DNA of 64,000 nucleotides from Amycolatopsis solani (GCF_033441515.1 NZ_JAWQJT010000004.1:62001-126000); one strand, 5' to 3'. Numbered from the stretch's first letter, positions 8,883-16,907 are shown. Program-made: numbers and translations. The notes: generated by a model from the sequence alone, not told the origin.

Positions 8883-10144
8883 TCGGTGGAATCGACGGCC
8901 GCGAAGTGCGGGGCAGCCTCGCGTTCGTGGAGAGCAACCTGACCGGAACCGGCATGCGGGCGCTGCGGTTCGCGCACCGGTCCGGCTGGCGCACGCTGTT
9001 CGTCACCGCGGACATCAGTACGTACACCAGGGACGCGGCGGCGGCGAAGGTCATCGCCGAATGCGCGGACGTGATCGTCGAGTGCCCCGGCACGATCGAC
9101 CCGGACCTGGTGGAGAAGCGGCTGCTGGACTACCGGGACGAACTGGTCGGCGTGCTCACCGTGGGCGAATACTACGTGCCGGTCGCCGCCGAGGTCGCCG
9201 CACGGCTGGGCCTTCCCGGTCTGTCGCCGTCGGCGGCCCGCCTGGCGCGCGACAAGCTCGACAGCAGGCACGCCTGCGCCGCCGCGGGACTGCCGGTGCC
9301 CGCGTTCGGGTTCGCCGTCGACGAGGCCACGACGGCCGCGGTGCTGGCCGAGACCGGGCTGCCCTGTGTGGTCAAGCCGACCGACGAGTCGGCGAGCGTC
9401 GGCGTCTCCCTGTGCCGCACCGAGCAGGAGGTGGCCGCCCGGGTCGCGGAGCTGGCGTCGTCGGACCGCAACTCGCGCGGGCAGGCGCACGTGCCGGGCG
9501 GCCTGATCGAGCAGTGCGTCTTCGGCCCGGAGATCAGCGTGGAAACCGTGACCCACCGAGGCAGGCACACCGTGCTGGGAGTCACCGACAAGTCGGTCGG
9601 CCAAGTCCCGTGGTTCGTCGAGACCGGCCACACCTTTCCGTCCGCGCTGCCCGCGCCGGTCACCGAACCGGCCGCGGCGGTCGCGGTGGCCGCACTGGAC
9701 GCCATCGGGTTCGACTTCGGCGCCGCCCACACCGAGGTGAAGCTCACCGCGAACGGCCCGGTGCTGATCGAGATCAACCCGCGCACTCCCGGGGACCACA
9801 TCCCGGCCCTGGTCCGGCACGCGACCGGGGTGGGCCTGCTCGAGCAGTACGTGGCCATGCACGCGGGTGCCACGCCGCAGCTGACCCCGACCACCACCCG
9901 CGCCGCCGCGATCCGGTTCCTCACCGCACGCGAAGGCGTGGTCACCGCGGTCTGCGGCGTGGAAGACGCCTACCGGGTGGCCGGCGTGGCCGAGGTGGCA
10001 CTGCGCGTCGGCCCCGGCGACAGCACGAGCTGGCCGAGCAACAGCCACCACCGCATCGGCCACGTCATCGCGGTGGGCGGCACACCGGCCGAGGCGTCGG
10101 CACGCGCTGAAGCCGCCCGGGCCCAGTTGACCGTTTCGTACTGA
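8879..10144 (+). CDS. ATP-grasp ligase (carboxylate-amine ligase)
   Basis: 421 aa from ATG 8879, overlapping the previous stop (ATGA). The fold is shown by PCVVKPTDESASVGV (ATP-binding strand with Lys), EVKLTANGPVLIEINPRTPGD (Mg-binding Glu/Asn; about residues 290-310) and a biotin-carboxylase-like C-terminal domain. Such enzymes form acyl-phosphates and join a carboxylate to an amine, as DdaF does in dapdiamide synthesis and L-amino acid ligases do. It is the only peptide-bond-forming candidate in the operon besides the FemAB-like protein, which suggests peptide assembly without an NRPS. It is the last intact gene of the operon. Confidence 0.8.
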   Translation: MIGGIDGREVRGSLAFVESNLTGTGMRALRFAHRSGWRTLFVTADISTYTRDAAAAKVIAECADVIVECPGTIDPDLVEKRLLDYRDELVGVLTVGEYYVPVAAEVAARLGLPGLSPSAARLARDKLDSRHACAAAGLPVPAFGFAVDEATTAAVLAETGLPCVVKPTDESASVGVSLCRTEQEVAARVAELASSDRNSRGQAHVPGGLIEQCVFGPEISVETVTHRGRHTVLGVTDKSVGQVPWFVETGHTFPSALPAPVTEPAAAVAVAALDAIGFDFGAAHTEVKLTANGPVLIEINPRTPGDHIPALVRHATGVGLLEQYVAMHAGATPQLTPTTTRAAAIRFLTAREGVVTAVCGVEDAYRVAGVAEVALRVGPGDSTSWPSNSHHRIGHVIAVGGTPAEASARAEAARAQLTVSY

Positions 10145-10147
10145 TTC

Positions 10148-10433
10148 ATGCAGGAGGAGCACGGTATTCGCGCGGACAACACCGAAAACAAGATCCTCGA
10201 CCACAACGTCCTGAACAACGAAAACAAAACGCCTGGCGGCGACATCCGCGACAACTACCTGCACGAGGACGTCCCGCCGGGCAAACGGGAAAGTGGACCT
10301 GGGACGAACTGCGTGACGATGTGAACAACAACCCGGAACGCACGGGGCAGACGGGTAACAACCAGGCCCTCGACGAGATCGAACAGACGTTGCGGAACGA
10401 TCCGAAGTACGCGGGCCGCGCATTCGCCGGACA
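10148..10433 (+). pseudogene. Asn-rich gene remnant with frame change
   Basis: An ATG three bases after the ATP-grasp stop opens 58 codons rich in Asn, Asp and Glu (TENKILDHNVLNNENK) and stops at 10322-10324. In the next frame, from about 10290, a second protein-like stretch continues: KWTWDELRDDVNNNPE, then NQALDEIEQTLRNDPKYAG, to about 10433. Together they look like one gene split by a frameshift and cut at its 3' end. Local base use is AAC/GAA-rich, unlike the flanking genes. I do not recognise the family. It could be a remnant of an accessory or toxin-like gene. Confidence 0.4.
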
Positions 10434-10549
10434 CGAACGGCGCGGTCGGCGCGGCGGTGATCGCGGTCGAGCACGGCGATCGCCGCGACCAGCGTGATCA
10501 GCAGCAGCAGGTAGGCGACGACCACCGCGGTGAGCCATTCGGGCGTCAT
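10430..10549 (-). pseudogene. Fragment of a small membrane protein
   Basis: Reading minus from ATG 10549 gives MTPEWLTAVVVAYLLLL, one clear transmembrane helix, then VLDRDHRRADRAV. After this the sequence becomes Arg-rich shadow of the opposite-strand remnant and stays open with no natural end. This suggests a short single-helix protein whose 3' part was replaced at about 10430, where the opposing remnant also ends. The rest of 10550-10677 shows no gene; it contains a CCGCCG-CAC-CGGCGG hairpin at 10636-10650. Confidence 0.35.
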
Positions 10550-10677
10550 CGTGCTCTCTGCCCATCGAGGACCGATTCGGCTCGTGCTCGTCGCTCGGGA
10601 AGACCGGAGCGGTTGGTTTCCCCGGACCGATCAGAACCGCCGCACCGGCGGCTTGCCATGCCCCTCGGGATGCTCGT

Positions 10678-10705
10678 TCCCCGCGCACGTCCCGCCGAGT
10701 GCGGG
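10678..10705 (-). terminator. GC-rich hairpin after the toxin/partner operon
   Basis: CCCCGCGCAC (10678-10687) can pair with GTGCGGGG (10698-10705), leaving a two-base bulge. It lies just downstream of the stop of the minus-strand gene at 10708. There is no T run, so this would be a stem-only actinobacterial-type terminator. Pairing is seen directly; termination is inferred. Confidence 0.4.
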
Positions 10706-10707
10706 GC

Positions 10708-11715
10708 TCAGGAAAGAGTCAGCAGTCTGAGCCGGCCGTCCGTGGCGGCCAACACACTTCGCCCGCTCCGGGGGTCCACGGCTACGTGTGCGGCGGGCAC
10801 GAGCGTGCCGGCCGCACCGGACCGAGGCACCACGAGCGCGCCCTCGGAGAGCGCCAGCACGACGTGGTGCTCGGTGCCGGCCAGAGTGACGCCGGTCGGC
10901 ACGGCGAGATCGACCGGAGCGGTCCCGAGAACAGCACGGTCGCTCAGCCGGCGGAGGTACAGGCCCCGGATGCCGGCGACGTCGAGCCGGTTCGGATCGT
11001 CTTCGTCGTCGTCCTCGGGGTCCTCGTCGTCTTCGGGATCCCGGTAGAACGCCGCTACGGCGGGACCGCACGGGCCGGCCGCCAGCCGGTAGGCGTAGTC
11101 CTGCAGCGCCGGGCGGTGGAACGTGGGCAAGAGGTAGCCGTCCTCGGTGAGCAGACGCCGCAGGGACAACGCGACCAGCGAGTCCTTCGTCTCGTCGGCG
11201 TAGTAACCGATCGCGATGACGGTGTCCCCGTCCAGCATCGGAACCAGGGAGCTGAAGAAGAACCCGCGGGGTTCCCGCACCAGCTCGTCGCGCAGCAGTT
11301 CGCCGGTGGCCAGCCTCCGGACCTGCAGGCGATTCCGCTCGGTCGAGGAGATCAGCAGTTCGCCGTCGGGTGTCGCGGCGATCGCGGCGGCGGTGGTCGG
11401 CCGGCCGGGAAGGTCGCCGGCGAGCCGGACCAGCGGCGGGGCTCCGTCGGTCGGCCGGACCTCGATCGCATCGCCGGCCGCAGAGCGCAGCAGCAGGAAC
11501 CGGCCGGAGGGCGCGACGGAGAGTGTGCCGACATCGTCCGGCTGCACCCAGGAGCTGTTCGGTACCAGGCGGCCGGCGTCCAGGCCGGTGCTGACCTCCA
11601 CGCGCCGGCCCACGCAGGTGGCCAGGACGTCGCCGGCCGCCGCGAGTGCGGTGAGCCGCGCGTCCGCCTGACCGAGAACGGCGATGTCCACGCCGGGCAC
11701 AGTCTTCTCAGCCAC
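10708..11715 (-). CDS. Beta-propeller-like protein, possible toxin partner/immunity
   Basis: 335 aa. Short beta-strand-like segments repeat at roughly 40-residue spacing (DGELLISSTERN, DGDTVIAIGYY, GALVVPRS, DGRLRLLTLS), suggesting a WD/YVTN-type propeller. An acidic patch, DPEDDEDPEDDDEDD, lies near residues 229-243. There is no signal peptide and no membrane helix. Its ATG overlaps the end of the 1209-aa toxin gene by 8 bases, so it is made together with the toxin, the usual position of an immunity or cognate partner gene. I do not recognise a named family; immunity is inferred from position only. Confidence 0.6.
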   Translation of the reverse strand: MAEKTVPGVDIAVLGQADARLTALAAAGDVLATCVGRRVEVSTGLDAGRLVPNSSWVQPDDVGTLSVAPSGRFLLLRSAAGDAIEVRPTDGAPPLVRLAGDLPGRPTTAAAIAATPDGELLISSTERNRLQVRRLATGELLRDELVREPRGFFFSSLVPMLDGDTVIAIGYYADETKDSLVALSLRRLLTEDGYLLPTFHRPALQDYAYRLAAGPCGPAVAAFYRDPEDDEDPEDDDEDDPNRLDVAGIRGLYLRRLSDRAVLGTAPVDLAVPTGVTLAGTEHHVVLALSEGALVVPRSGAAGTLVPAAHVAVDPRSGRSVLAATDGRLRLLTLS

Positions 11716-14700
11716 AGGTTCCTTTCAGCATCTTCGGGGTCACCTTAGTACTGGACAGTCCTTCGAGCTTCGTCTGCAGTTCGGCCTGCTGTGCCGGGGT
11801 GAGGTTGACCGCGGGGTTCGGGTCGGCACTCGGCGGCCGGGCACTGATGTGCGTGAGGCCGGCATCGGCGGCACCGCCTTGGCCGGGCGTCTCCGGTAGG
11901 TGGATACCGGCACGTTCCACATCTGCGTGGTCGTAGAAGATGTGCGCGTCGCTCTGCGAACGACCGTCGACGTTCACCCGCGCCTCGAACATCTTGTCCA
12001 CGTCGGCCTTGGAGTTCGTCCTCCACATCGATTTGCCATCGGTGTCGGTCGGCCGGACCTGGGGCTTGTTGCCGAAGATCCACAACAGGGCCCGCTCGAA
12101 GTCGGGCAGCGGCTTGGGCGGGTCGGCGTTGTGGACGAGCACCGCGACGTCGCCGACGGCCACGAAGTACGTGGCGACCTCCGGGACCGTCAGGTTGTGG
12201 GTCGCGACCGCGTCCGGCCACACCAGGTCCGTGACCGATTCGACGTAGGCCGGGGCGCCGTCGAACGTCTCCAGTTCGTCCCCCGCCACCAGGTCGCGAG
12301 CCCGCTTCCAAGCGCCCGTCCCCAGCCGGAACTGGTGGGCCCGGGTCACCAGCAGGTCCCCACCGGCCACCCGGAGCCGCCGCGCGCGGTAAGCGGACCC
12401 CTCGAACGCGTCGGTCACCCGGCGCGGTGCCGCCGCCCCCGGCCCGGTGGCCGGGCGGCCGTACACCTGGTCACCCGGCACGACGGTTTCGATGGGCCGG
12501 GGCCCGTCGACGGTCAGGACCGGGGTGCCCGGCAGGAAGCAGGCGACGTACTTGTCTTCACCCGGTGTCGTGTCCTTGCCGGGCTTCTTGTCCTCACCTG
12601 GTGTCTTGTTCTCGCCTGGAGTGGTGTCTTCGCCCGGCGTCTTGTCCCCGCCGGGTGTTTTGCCGCCACCCGGTGTCTTGCCCTTGCCCGGAGCCGGGTC
12701 TTCACCCGGCGTCTTTTTCTCGCCCGGCACCTTTTCGCTGCCTGGTGTCGTCTCTTCGCCCGGCACCTTTTCGCCGCCCGGCGGCCTGCCCCCGCCGGGC
12801 ACCTCGTCGCCGGCGGTGCCTCGCTCACCGAACCCGGCGCGCCGCAGGAGGCCGAGTGTGATCAGCGTCAGCGCGCCGACCGTGCCGCGCTTCCAGCGTT
12901 CCTCCGCCGACAGCGGCTGCCAGCTCACGGCGTCGTAGCCGACTATCGACTCGACCAGCGGCGTCACGCCGAAGACGTCGCCCGCGGCCGCCAGCACGGT
13001 CAGCGCGCCGAGCCCGAACGCCGCGTACCACGGATAGTCCCCGGCGCCGAGCCGCGCCATCAGTTCGCCCCATCGGCTGACCAAGGCCATGACGAACCCG
13101 ACGACCAGGAAGATGACGCCGACGATCTCGGCCGCGATCAGGAGCGCTTCGCCGATCCCGCTGACGAAGAGCAGCACGATCAGCGCGACGATCAGCACGG
13201 CCACGATGAACACCAGCAGGCCGACGGCGAAGCTCTTGATGCCTTCCCAGATGCCCGACAGCGCCTTCTTCCACCACGGCTTTTCTTTTTCGGCTTTGGC
13301 CTTGTCGGCGATGGCGTCGAGCTTGGGGCCGATCTCACCGCGCACGTCGATGACACCCTTGAGACCGTGGTCGACGTCGGCGCGGATCGTGGTTTCGTGA
13401 TCGGTGCGCTGATCGACCCAGCGCTTGTCACCAGCGTCGATCTTGTCCTGCAGCTGCTTCCCGAAATCACCGAGGGCTTTGGTGTGTGCCTGGCGCAGGT
13501 CGGTCAGCGCGGTCTCGATGTCCTCGCCGGCCGTGGTCACGGCCTGCGCCGCGCCCCGGTGAGCGCTCGACACCGCGCGGTCGACCTGCGACGTGATCCG
13601 GGCCGCCACCCGGTTCAGATTCGTGGTCAACCCCTGGTGCAGCCGCCCGAACCGGGTCCGCACCTTGCGCACTTCGGCCGAAACCGCCGCCGATCCTTCG
13701 CGGTGGATCCGCGTCAACGATGCCGAAATCGCCGTCACGGCGCGGTTGAGCTTCGCATCGTCGACGCTGCTCCGCTTGGGTAACGCCGCCAGCTTGCGGT
13801 GCGCTTGACGAGCCGCGTCGTCGATCGCGCGGCACCGCGCGGCACCGGCTTTCCGCACGGCACCGGAGGTCTGCCGGCCTGCCCGCCGCACCCGTTTCGC
13901 CGCCGAACGCGCGGCCGCGGTGATCGGCGGCGTCACCCTGGCCTTGAGCCGGCCGAGTCCGGCCAGGCTCTGACGCTCCAGCTGATCGAGCTGCCGCACG
14001 TTGGTCTGCTCGATCGTGGCGATCCGCCGGCTCGTCGCGTTCGTCGCGTCGGTGATCGATTTCTCGACGTCGGCGCTCTTGCCGCCGACCTCGTCGGCCA
14101 GCTTGGTGCCGCCGTCGCGGATCTTCTGCGCCGCGTCCTTGGCGTCGTTCTCGGCTTTGGCGGCGACGTCCCCGCCCTGTTTCCGTGCTTTGCCGATCGC
14201 GTCGGTCTTCGCGTCATCGACCGCCTTCTCGACGGCGGACCGGACCTCGGGATCGTCGCCGGCCCTGCCGACGGCGGCGCTCGCGGCGTTGGTGATCGCG
14301 GTGACCGTGGTCTCCGCCTCGGTGCGCGCACGGCCGGCCTCGGTGCGGCCGGTGGCTTCGAGCGCCGCGGCCTGCTTCTCGGCACCGTCCTTGGCGGCCT
14401 TTTTCTTGGCGTCGATCAACGTGCGCAGATCGGCGAGCGCCTTGGTGCCCGCGTCCTGGGCGACCCTCCTCTGCGCGGCAGCCTTGGCCTTGACCTGGGC
14501 ACGCGCTTGGGTGAACGCCCTCGAGATCGCCGTACGCTTCCGCGCGATCATGAGCAGCAAAGCGGCGGCTTTCGCCGAACCGGCCTGCTGGATCGCCGCG
14601 GCTTTCCGATTCGCCTCGGTGCTGACCTCGCGCTGCTGACTTCGGCTCGACGCGCGAATCATCGCTTTCTGCGTCTTCGCCACGTGCTGAATCTGCCTGG

Positions 14701-15337
14701 CGGCCGCGGTGAGCTTCTTGGACGCGAGATTCGGTATGGCCGGACTCGCCGACCCCGCGGGCGTCTCGCTCTCAGCCGGCGCGGTTCCACGGGTGTCATC
14801 GAGGGCTCCGCCGTGCACCGCCTCGTGCCGGGTCTCAGCCACCGCTTTGCTGGGCGGGGGCACCGCGAGCGGCGCAGCCCTCGCTCCCTCCGCTGCTATC
14901 AGCGCCGGTCCTGAGCCCGGCGCTCCCCCGGTGAGCGGTGGCTCGGTCCGGCCCGCTTCCGGCCTCGCCGGTTGTTTCGACGCCAGCGGAACAGGCGGAC
15001 GGCTGAGCGCGCGACTCGCCACCGCAGCGTTTCCCACCATGTTCTGGCCGGTCACCAGCACCTGGTCCGCCAGCATCGACGAACCCGGCAGCGACCCACT
15101 CAGCACCGCCCCGGTCGCCGCGTTCCCGGCTGGCAACCGGTCCGCACCGGCATCCTTTTTCCGAGTTGGTTCGCGGTCCGATCCTGCGTTTTGCACACCC
15201 CGTGCCCGCGTCCCTGCCACCGCCGGAGCGGGTGCCATCACCAGGGCGGGCGATGACGATCTCGGAGCTTTCGCCGGCACCAGCATCTCAACCAGTTCCC
15301 CGATCGCCGCACGGTCCGCACCCCCGTCCGCGGACAC
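11708..15337 (-). CDS. Polymorphic toxin with coiled coil, membrane helices, PG repeats, Hint domain and novel C-terminus
   Basis: 1209 aa from GTG 15337, with an in-frame stop directly upstream. Residues 1-200 are Pro/Ala/Ser-rich and contain MVGNAAVASRAL, like the GNAAV motif at the start of many actinobacterial secreted or contractile-injection cargo proteins. Residues 206-690 are a long Ala/Lys/Arg coiled coil. Residues 700-790 hold three or so membrane helices. Residues 847-929 are 14 TPGExK hexapeptides. Residues 933-1071 are a Hint (intein-like) protease: CFLPGTPVL at the start, VLVHN at the end. The last ~138 residues are a separate domain I do not recognise, the expected effector released by Hint autocleavage. 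The next gene overlaps by 8 bases. Confidence 0.8.
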   Translation of the reverse strand: MSADGGADRAAIGELVEMLVPAKAPRSSSPALVMAPAPAVAGTRARGVQNAGSDREPTRKKDAGADRLPAGNAATGAVLSGSLPGSSMLADQVLVTGQNMVGNAAVASRALSRPPVPLASKQPARPEAGRTEPPLTGGAPGSGPALIAAEGARAAPLAVPPPSKAVAETRHEAVHGGALDDTRGTAPAESETPAGSASPAIPNLASKKLTAAARQIQHVAKTQKAMIRASSRSQQREVSTEANRKAAAIQQAGSAKAAALLLMIARKRTAISRAFTQARAQVKAKAAAQRRVAQDAGTKALADLRTLIDAKKKAAKDGAEKQAAALEATGRTEAGRARTEAETTVTAITNAASAAVGRAGDDPEVRSAVEKAVDDAKTDAIGKARKQGGDVAAKAENDAKDAAQKIRDGGTKLADEVGGKSADVEKSITDATNATSRRIATIEQTNVRQLDQLERQSLAGLGRLKARVTPPITAAARSAAKRVRRAGRQTSGAVRKAGAARCRAIDDAARQAHRKLAALPKRSSVDDAKLNRAVTAISASLTRIHREGSAAVSAEVRKVRTRFGRLHQGLTTNLNRVAARITSQVDRAVSSAHRGAAQAVTTAGEDIETALTDLRQAHTKALGDFGKQLQDKIDAGDKRWVDQRTDHETTIRADVDHGLKGVIDVRGEIGPKLDAIADKAKAEKEKPWWKKALSGIWEGIKSFAVGLLVFIVAVLIVALIVLLFVSGIGEALLIAAEIVGVIFLVVGFVMALVSRWGELMARLGAGDYPWYAAFGLGALTVLAAAGDVFGVTPLVESIVGYDAVSWQPLSAEERWKRGTVGALTLITLGLLRRAGFGERGTAGDEVPGGGRPPGGEKVPGEETTPGSEKVPGEKKTPGEDPAPGKGKTPGGGKTPGGDKTPGEDTTPGENKTPGEDKKPGKDTTPGEDKYVACFLPGTPVLTVDGPRPIETVVPGDQVYGRPATGPGAAAPRRVTDAFEGSAYRARRLRVAGGDLLVTRAHQFRLGTGAWKRARDLVAGDELETFDGAPAYVESVTDLVWPDAVATHNLTVPEVATYFVAVGDVAVLVHNADPPKPLPDFERALLWIFGNKPQVRPTDTDGKSMWRTNSKADVDKMFEARVNVDGRSQSDAHIFYDHADVERAGIHLPETPGQGGAADAGLTHISARPPSADPNPAVNLTPAQQAELQTKLEGLSSTKVTPKMLKGTCG
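12551..12802 (-). repeat. Tandem hexapeptide-coding repeat (14 x 18 bp)
   Basis: Fourteen consecutive 18-bp units in the toxin gene encode variants of Thr-Pro-Gly-Glu-x-Lys (also VPGEET, APGKGK, KPGKDT). The repeat separates the membrane region from the Hint domain and is likely an extended, charged linker. Unit number could vary between strains by slippage. Confidence 0.85.
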
Positions 15338-15424
15338 TCACTCAGCCACCAACCGGACACCATTTCACGCACCGCATCACCACGCCGTTGTCCGACCGTC
15401 ACCGCCGCTGCCACCGGGCGTTTC

Positions 15425-15450
15425 AAAAAAGAATTTCCGGTTCACCCGGA
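15425..15450 (-). terminator. Weak intrinsic terminator after marR
   Basis: On the minus strand TCCGG-GTGAA-CCGGA is followed by AATTC and a run of six T. It lies 9 bp past the MarR gene's stop and before the toxin gene start. The stem is only five base pairs, so this is moderate evidence. The surrounding 15338-15458 gap holds no gene and presumably contains the toxin promoter. Confidence 0.45.
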
Positions 15451-15458
15451 CAGAACAC

Positions 15459-15866
15459 CTAGCCGAGCAGCTCCAGCAGGATCCGCTGCAGCTCGACGCG
15501 GTCACCCGGCGCGATCTTCGCCAGCCGGCGGTCGAACTCCGCCGCCAGCGCCGACAGCGCGCGGGCACGGGCCACTTCCCCCTCGGGGGTCAGGACGAGC
15601 CGGTGGCGTCGCAGGTCCGCGTCGTCGATCTCACGGCGCACCAACCCCTTCGCGACAAGGTTGCGCACGTACACCGTCACGCTCGCCTTCGGGATCACCA
15701 GCGCCGTCGCCAGCTCGGCCGGATACGGCGAAGCCGGGACCTCGGCGAGCACGAAGAACTCCTTCGGATCCAGCCCGAGCGCACCGAGCTCACCGCCGCA
15801 GGCGTCCAGCACGACGGTCAGCAAGCGGTGGTTCAGCGTCCACAGCTGGGCGGCGTCAACCGGCAC
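15459..15866 (-). CDS. MarR-family transcriptional regulator
   Basis: 135 aa, normal for MarR. A winged-helix core is visible: ELATALVIPKASVTVYVRNL (recognition helix, about residues 51-70), then GLVRREIDDADLRRHRLVLT (the wing with its D-x-R motif). It is divergent from the hydrolase gene at 15947. Inverted repeats in the 80-bp gap suggest it represses that gene and itself in response to a small aromatic or lipophilic ligand. Ligand unknown. Confidence 0.85.
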   Translation of the reverse strand: MPVDAAQLWTLNHRLLTVVLDACGGELGALGLDPKEFFVLAEVPASPYPAELATALVIPKASVTVYVRNLVAKGLVRREIDDADLRRHRLVLTPEGEVARARALSALAAEFDRRLAKIAPGDRVELQRILLELLG

Positions 15867-15887
15867 GCGACTCTCCTCGGATGGTAC

Positions 15888-15916
15888 AGTTCGGAACTAG
15901 TTTAGTTTCGTACTAG
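15888..15916. promoter_or_regulatory. Probable MarR operator in divergent promoter
   Basis: AGTTC-G-GAACT (15888-15898) is an inverted repeat. It overlaps a second one, CTAGT-N10-ACTAG (15897-15916). Both lie between the divergent MarR and hydrolase starts in an AT-richer patch. Symmetry is seen directly; regulator identity is inferred from adjacency. Confidence 0.5.
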
Positions 15917-15946
15917 CTGGGTCATCGAACAAACTCTACGCGAGAG

Positions 15947-16861
15947 GTGGTCACCTGCGTGCGCCAGCACCTGACGATCCCCCGCGGGCCGATCGAGCTC
16001 GCCGCCGAACTGCACCTGCCCGACGTCGCCACCGGCGAGCCGCTGCGTGCGGTCGTGCTCGCCACCCCCGGCAGCAGCGTCAAGGAGCAGATCGGCGCCA
16101 ACTACGCGTCCCGCCTCGCCGCCCGAGGCATCGCCGCGCTCGTGTTCGACCCCGCCCACCAAGGAGCGAGCGGCGGCGAACCCCGCGACCTCGAGGATCC
16201 TTACCGCCGCGGCGAAGACATCTCCTACGCCATCGACGCGCTCGACACGATGCCCGGCATCGACCCGAACCGCATCGGCGTCCTCGGCATCTGCGCCGGC
16301 GGCGGCTACGCCGTGCACACCGCCCGCACCGACCACCGCATCAAGGCGGTCGGCACCGTCGTGCCGGGCAACATGGGCACCTCGTTCCGCGGCTTCCAGC
16401 CCGAAGGCCCGGCCGCCGCGCTCGACGCCATGGCCGCCGCGCGCACCGAGGAGAACCTCACCGGAGCGCTGCACCGCGACAACTGGCTCCCCGACACCCT
16501 CGACGACGCGAGCCCCACCGACCTCGACACCACCCAGGCGATCACCTACTACCGCACCGAACGCGGCCGCCACGAGAACTCGACCAACCGCCGCCTCTCC
16601 CGCGGCGACGCGCTGCTGCTGGGCTACGACGCCTTCCACCTGGTCGACGAGCTCATGACCCAGCCCCTGCAGGTCATCCTCGCCGGCCGGATCGGCTCCA
16701 CCGGCTCGTACGAAGCCGGGATGAAACTCTGGAAGCTGGCCCCCAACCCGGTCGACCTGATGGTGATCGACGGCGCCGGGCACTACGAAATGTACGACGT
16801 GCCCGAGTACGTCGACGCCGCTGCCGACCGGCTCGCCGGCTTCTACGCCGACCACCTCTGA
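15947..16861 (+). CDS. Alpha/beta hydrolase (dienelactone hydrolase/YcjY-like)
   Basis: 304 aa from GTG 15947; GTG 15959 is an equally possible start. The nucleophile elbow reads GICAGGGYA, a Gly-x-Cys-x-Gly form rather than Ser, as in dienelactone-hydrolase relatives. A C-terminal GAGHYEMYDVP supplies the likely catalytic His, and an LAGRIGST loop precedes it. Cytosolic, with no signal peptide. It is divergent from MarR and probably controlled by it, so it may act on the compound that MarR senses. Substrate unknown. Confidence 0.75.
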   Translation: MVTCVRQHLTIPRGPIELAAELHLPDVATGEPLRAVVLATPGSSVKEQIGANYASRLAARGIAALVFDPAHQGASGGEPRDLEDPYRRGEDISYAIDALDTMPGIDPNRIGVLGICAGGGYAVHTARTDHRIKAVGTVVPGNMGTSFRGFQPEGPAAALDAMAAARTEENLTGALHRDNWLPDTLDDASPTDLDTTQAITYYRTERGRHENSTNRRLSRGDALLLGYDAFHLVDELMTQPLQVILAGRIGSTGSYEAGMKLWKLAPNPVDLMVIDGAGHYEMYDVPEYVDAAADRLAGFYADHL

Positions 16862-16874
16862 GCCGGCTCGGGGC

Positions 16875-16907
16875 GCGGCCGGAACTCAGCCGGATCCAGC
16901 CGGCCGC
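16875..16907. terminator. Possible bidirectional terminator hairpin
   Basis: GCGGCCGG (16875-16882) and CCGGCCGC (16900-16907) are perfect 8-bp arms with a 17-base loop, placed where the + strand hydrolase and the minus-strand LysR gene converge. The second arm lies inside the last codons of the LysR gene. No T run. Confidence 0.35.

Noticed and set aside
1..10144. Classical monobactam or siderophore NRPS cluster
   Set aside because: No adenylation, condensation, carrier-protein or NIS-synthetase motif is visible; only ATP-grasp and FemAB-like bond-forming candidates are present.
15947..16861. Second antisense gene opposite the hydrolase at 15902-16855
   Set aside because: Gly/Val/Arg-rich minus-strand frame with no motif; the + strand frame has the hydrolase nucleophile elbow and catalytic His.
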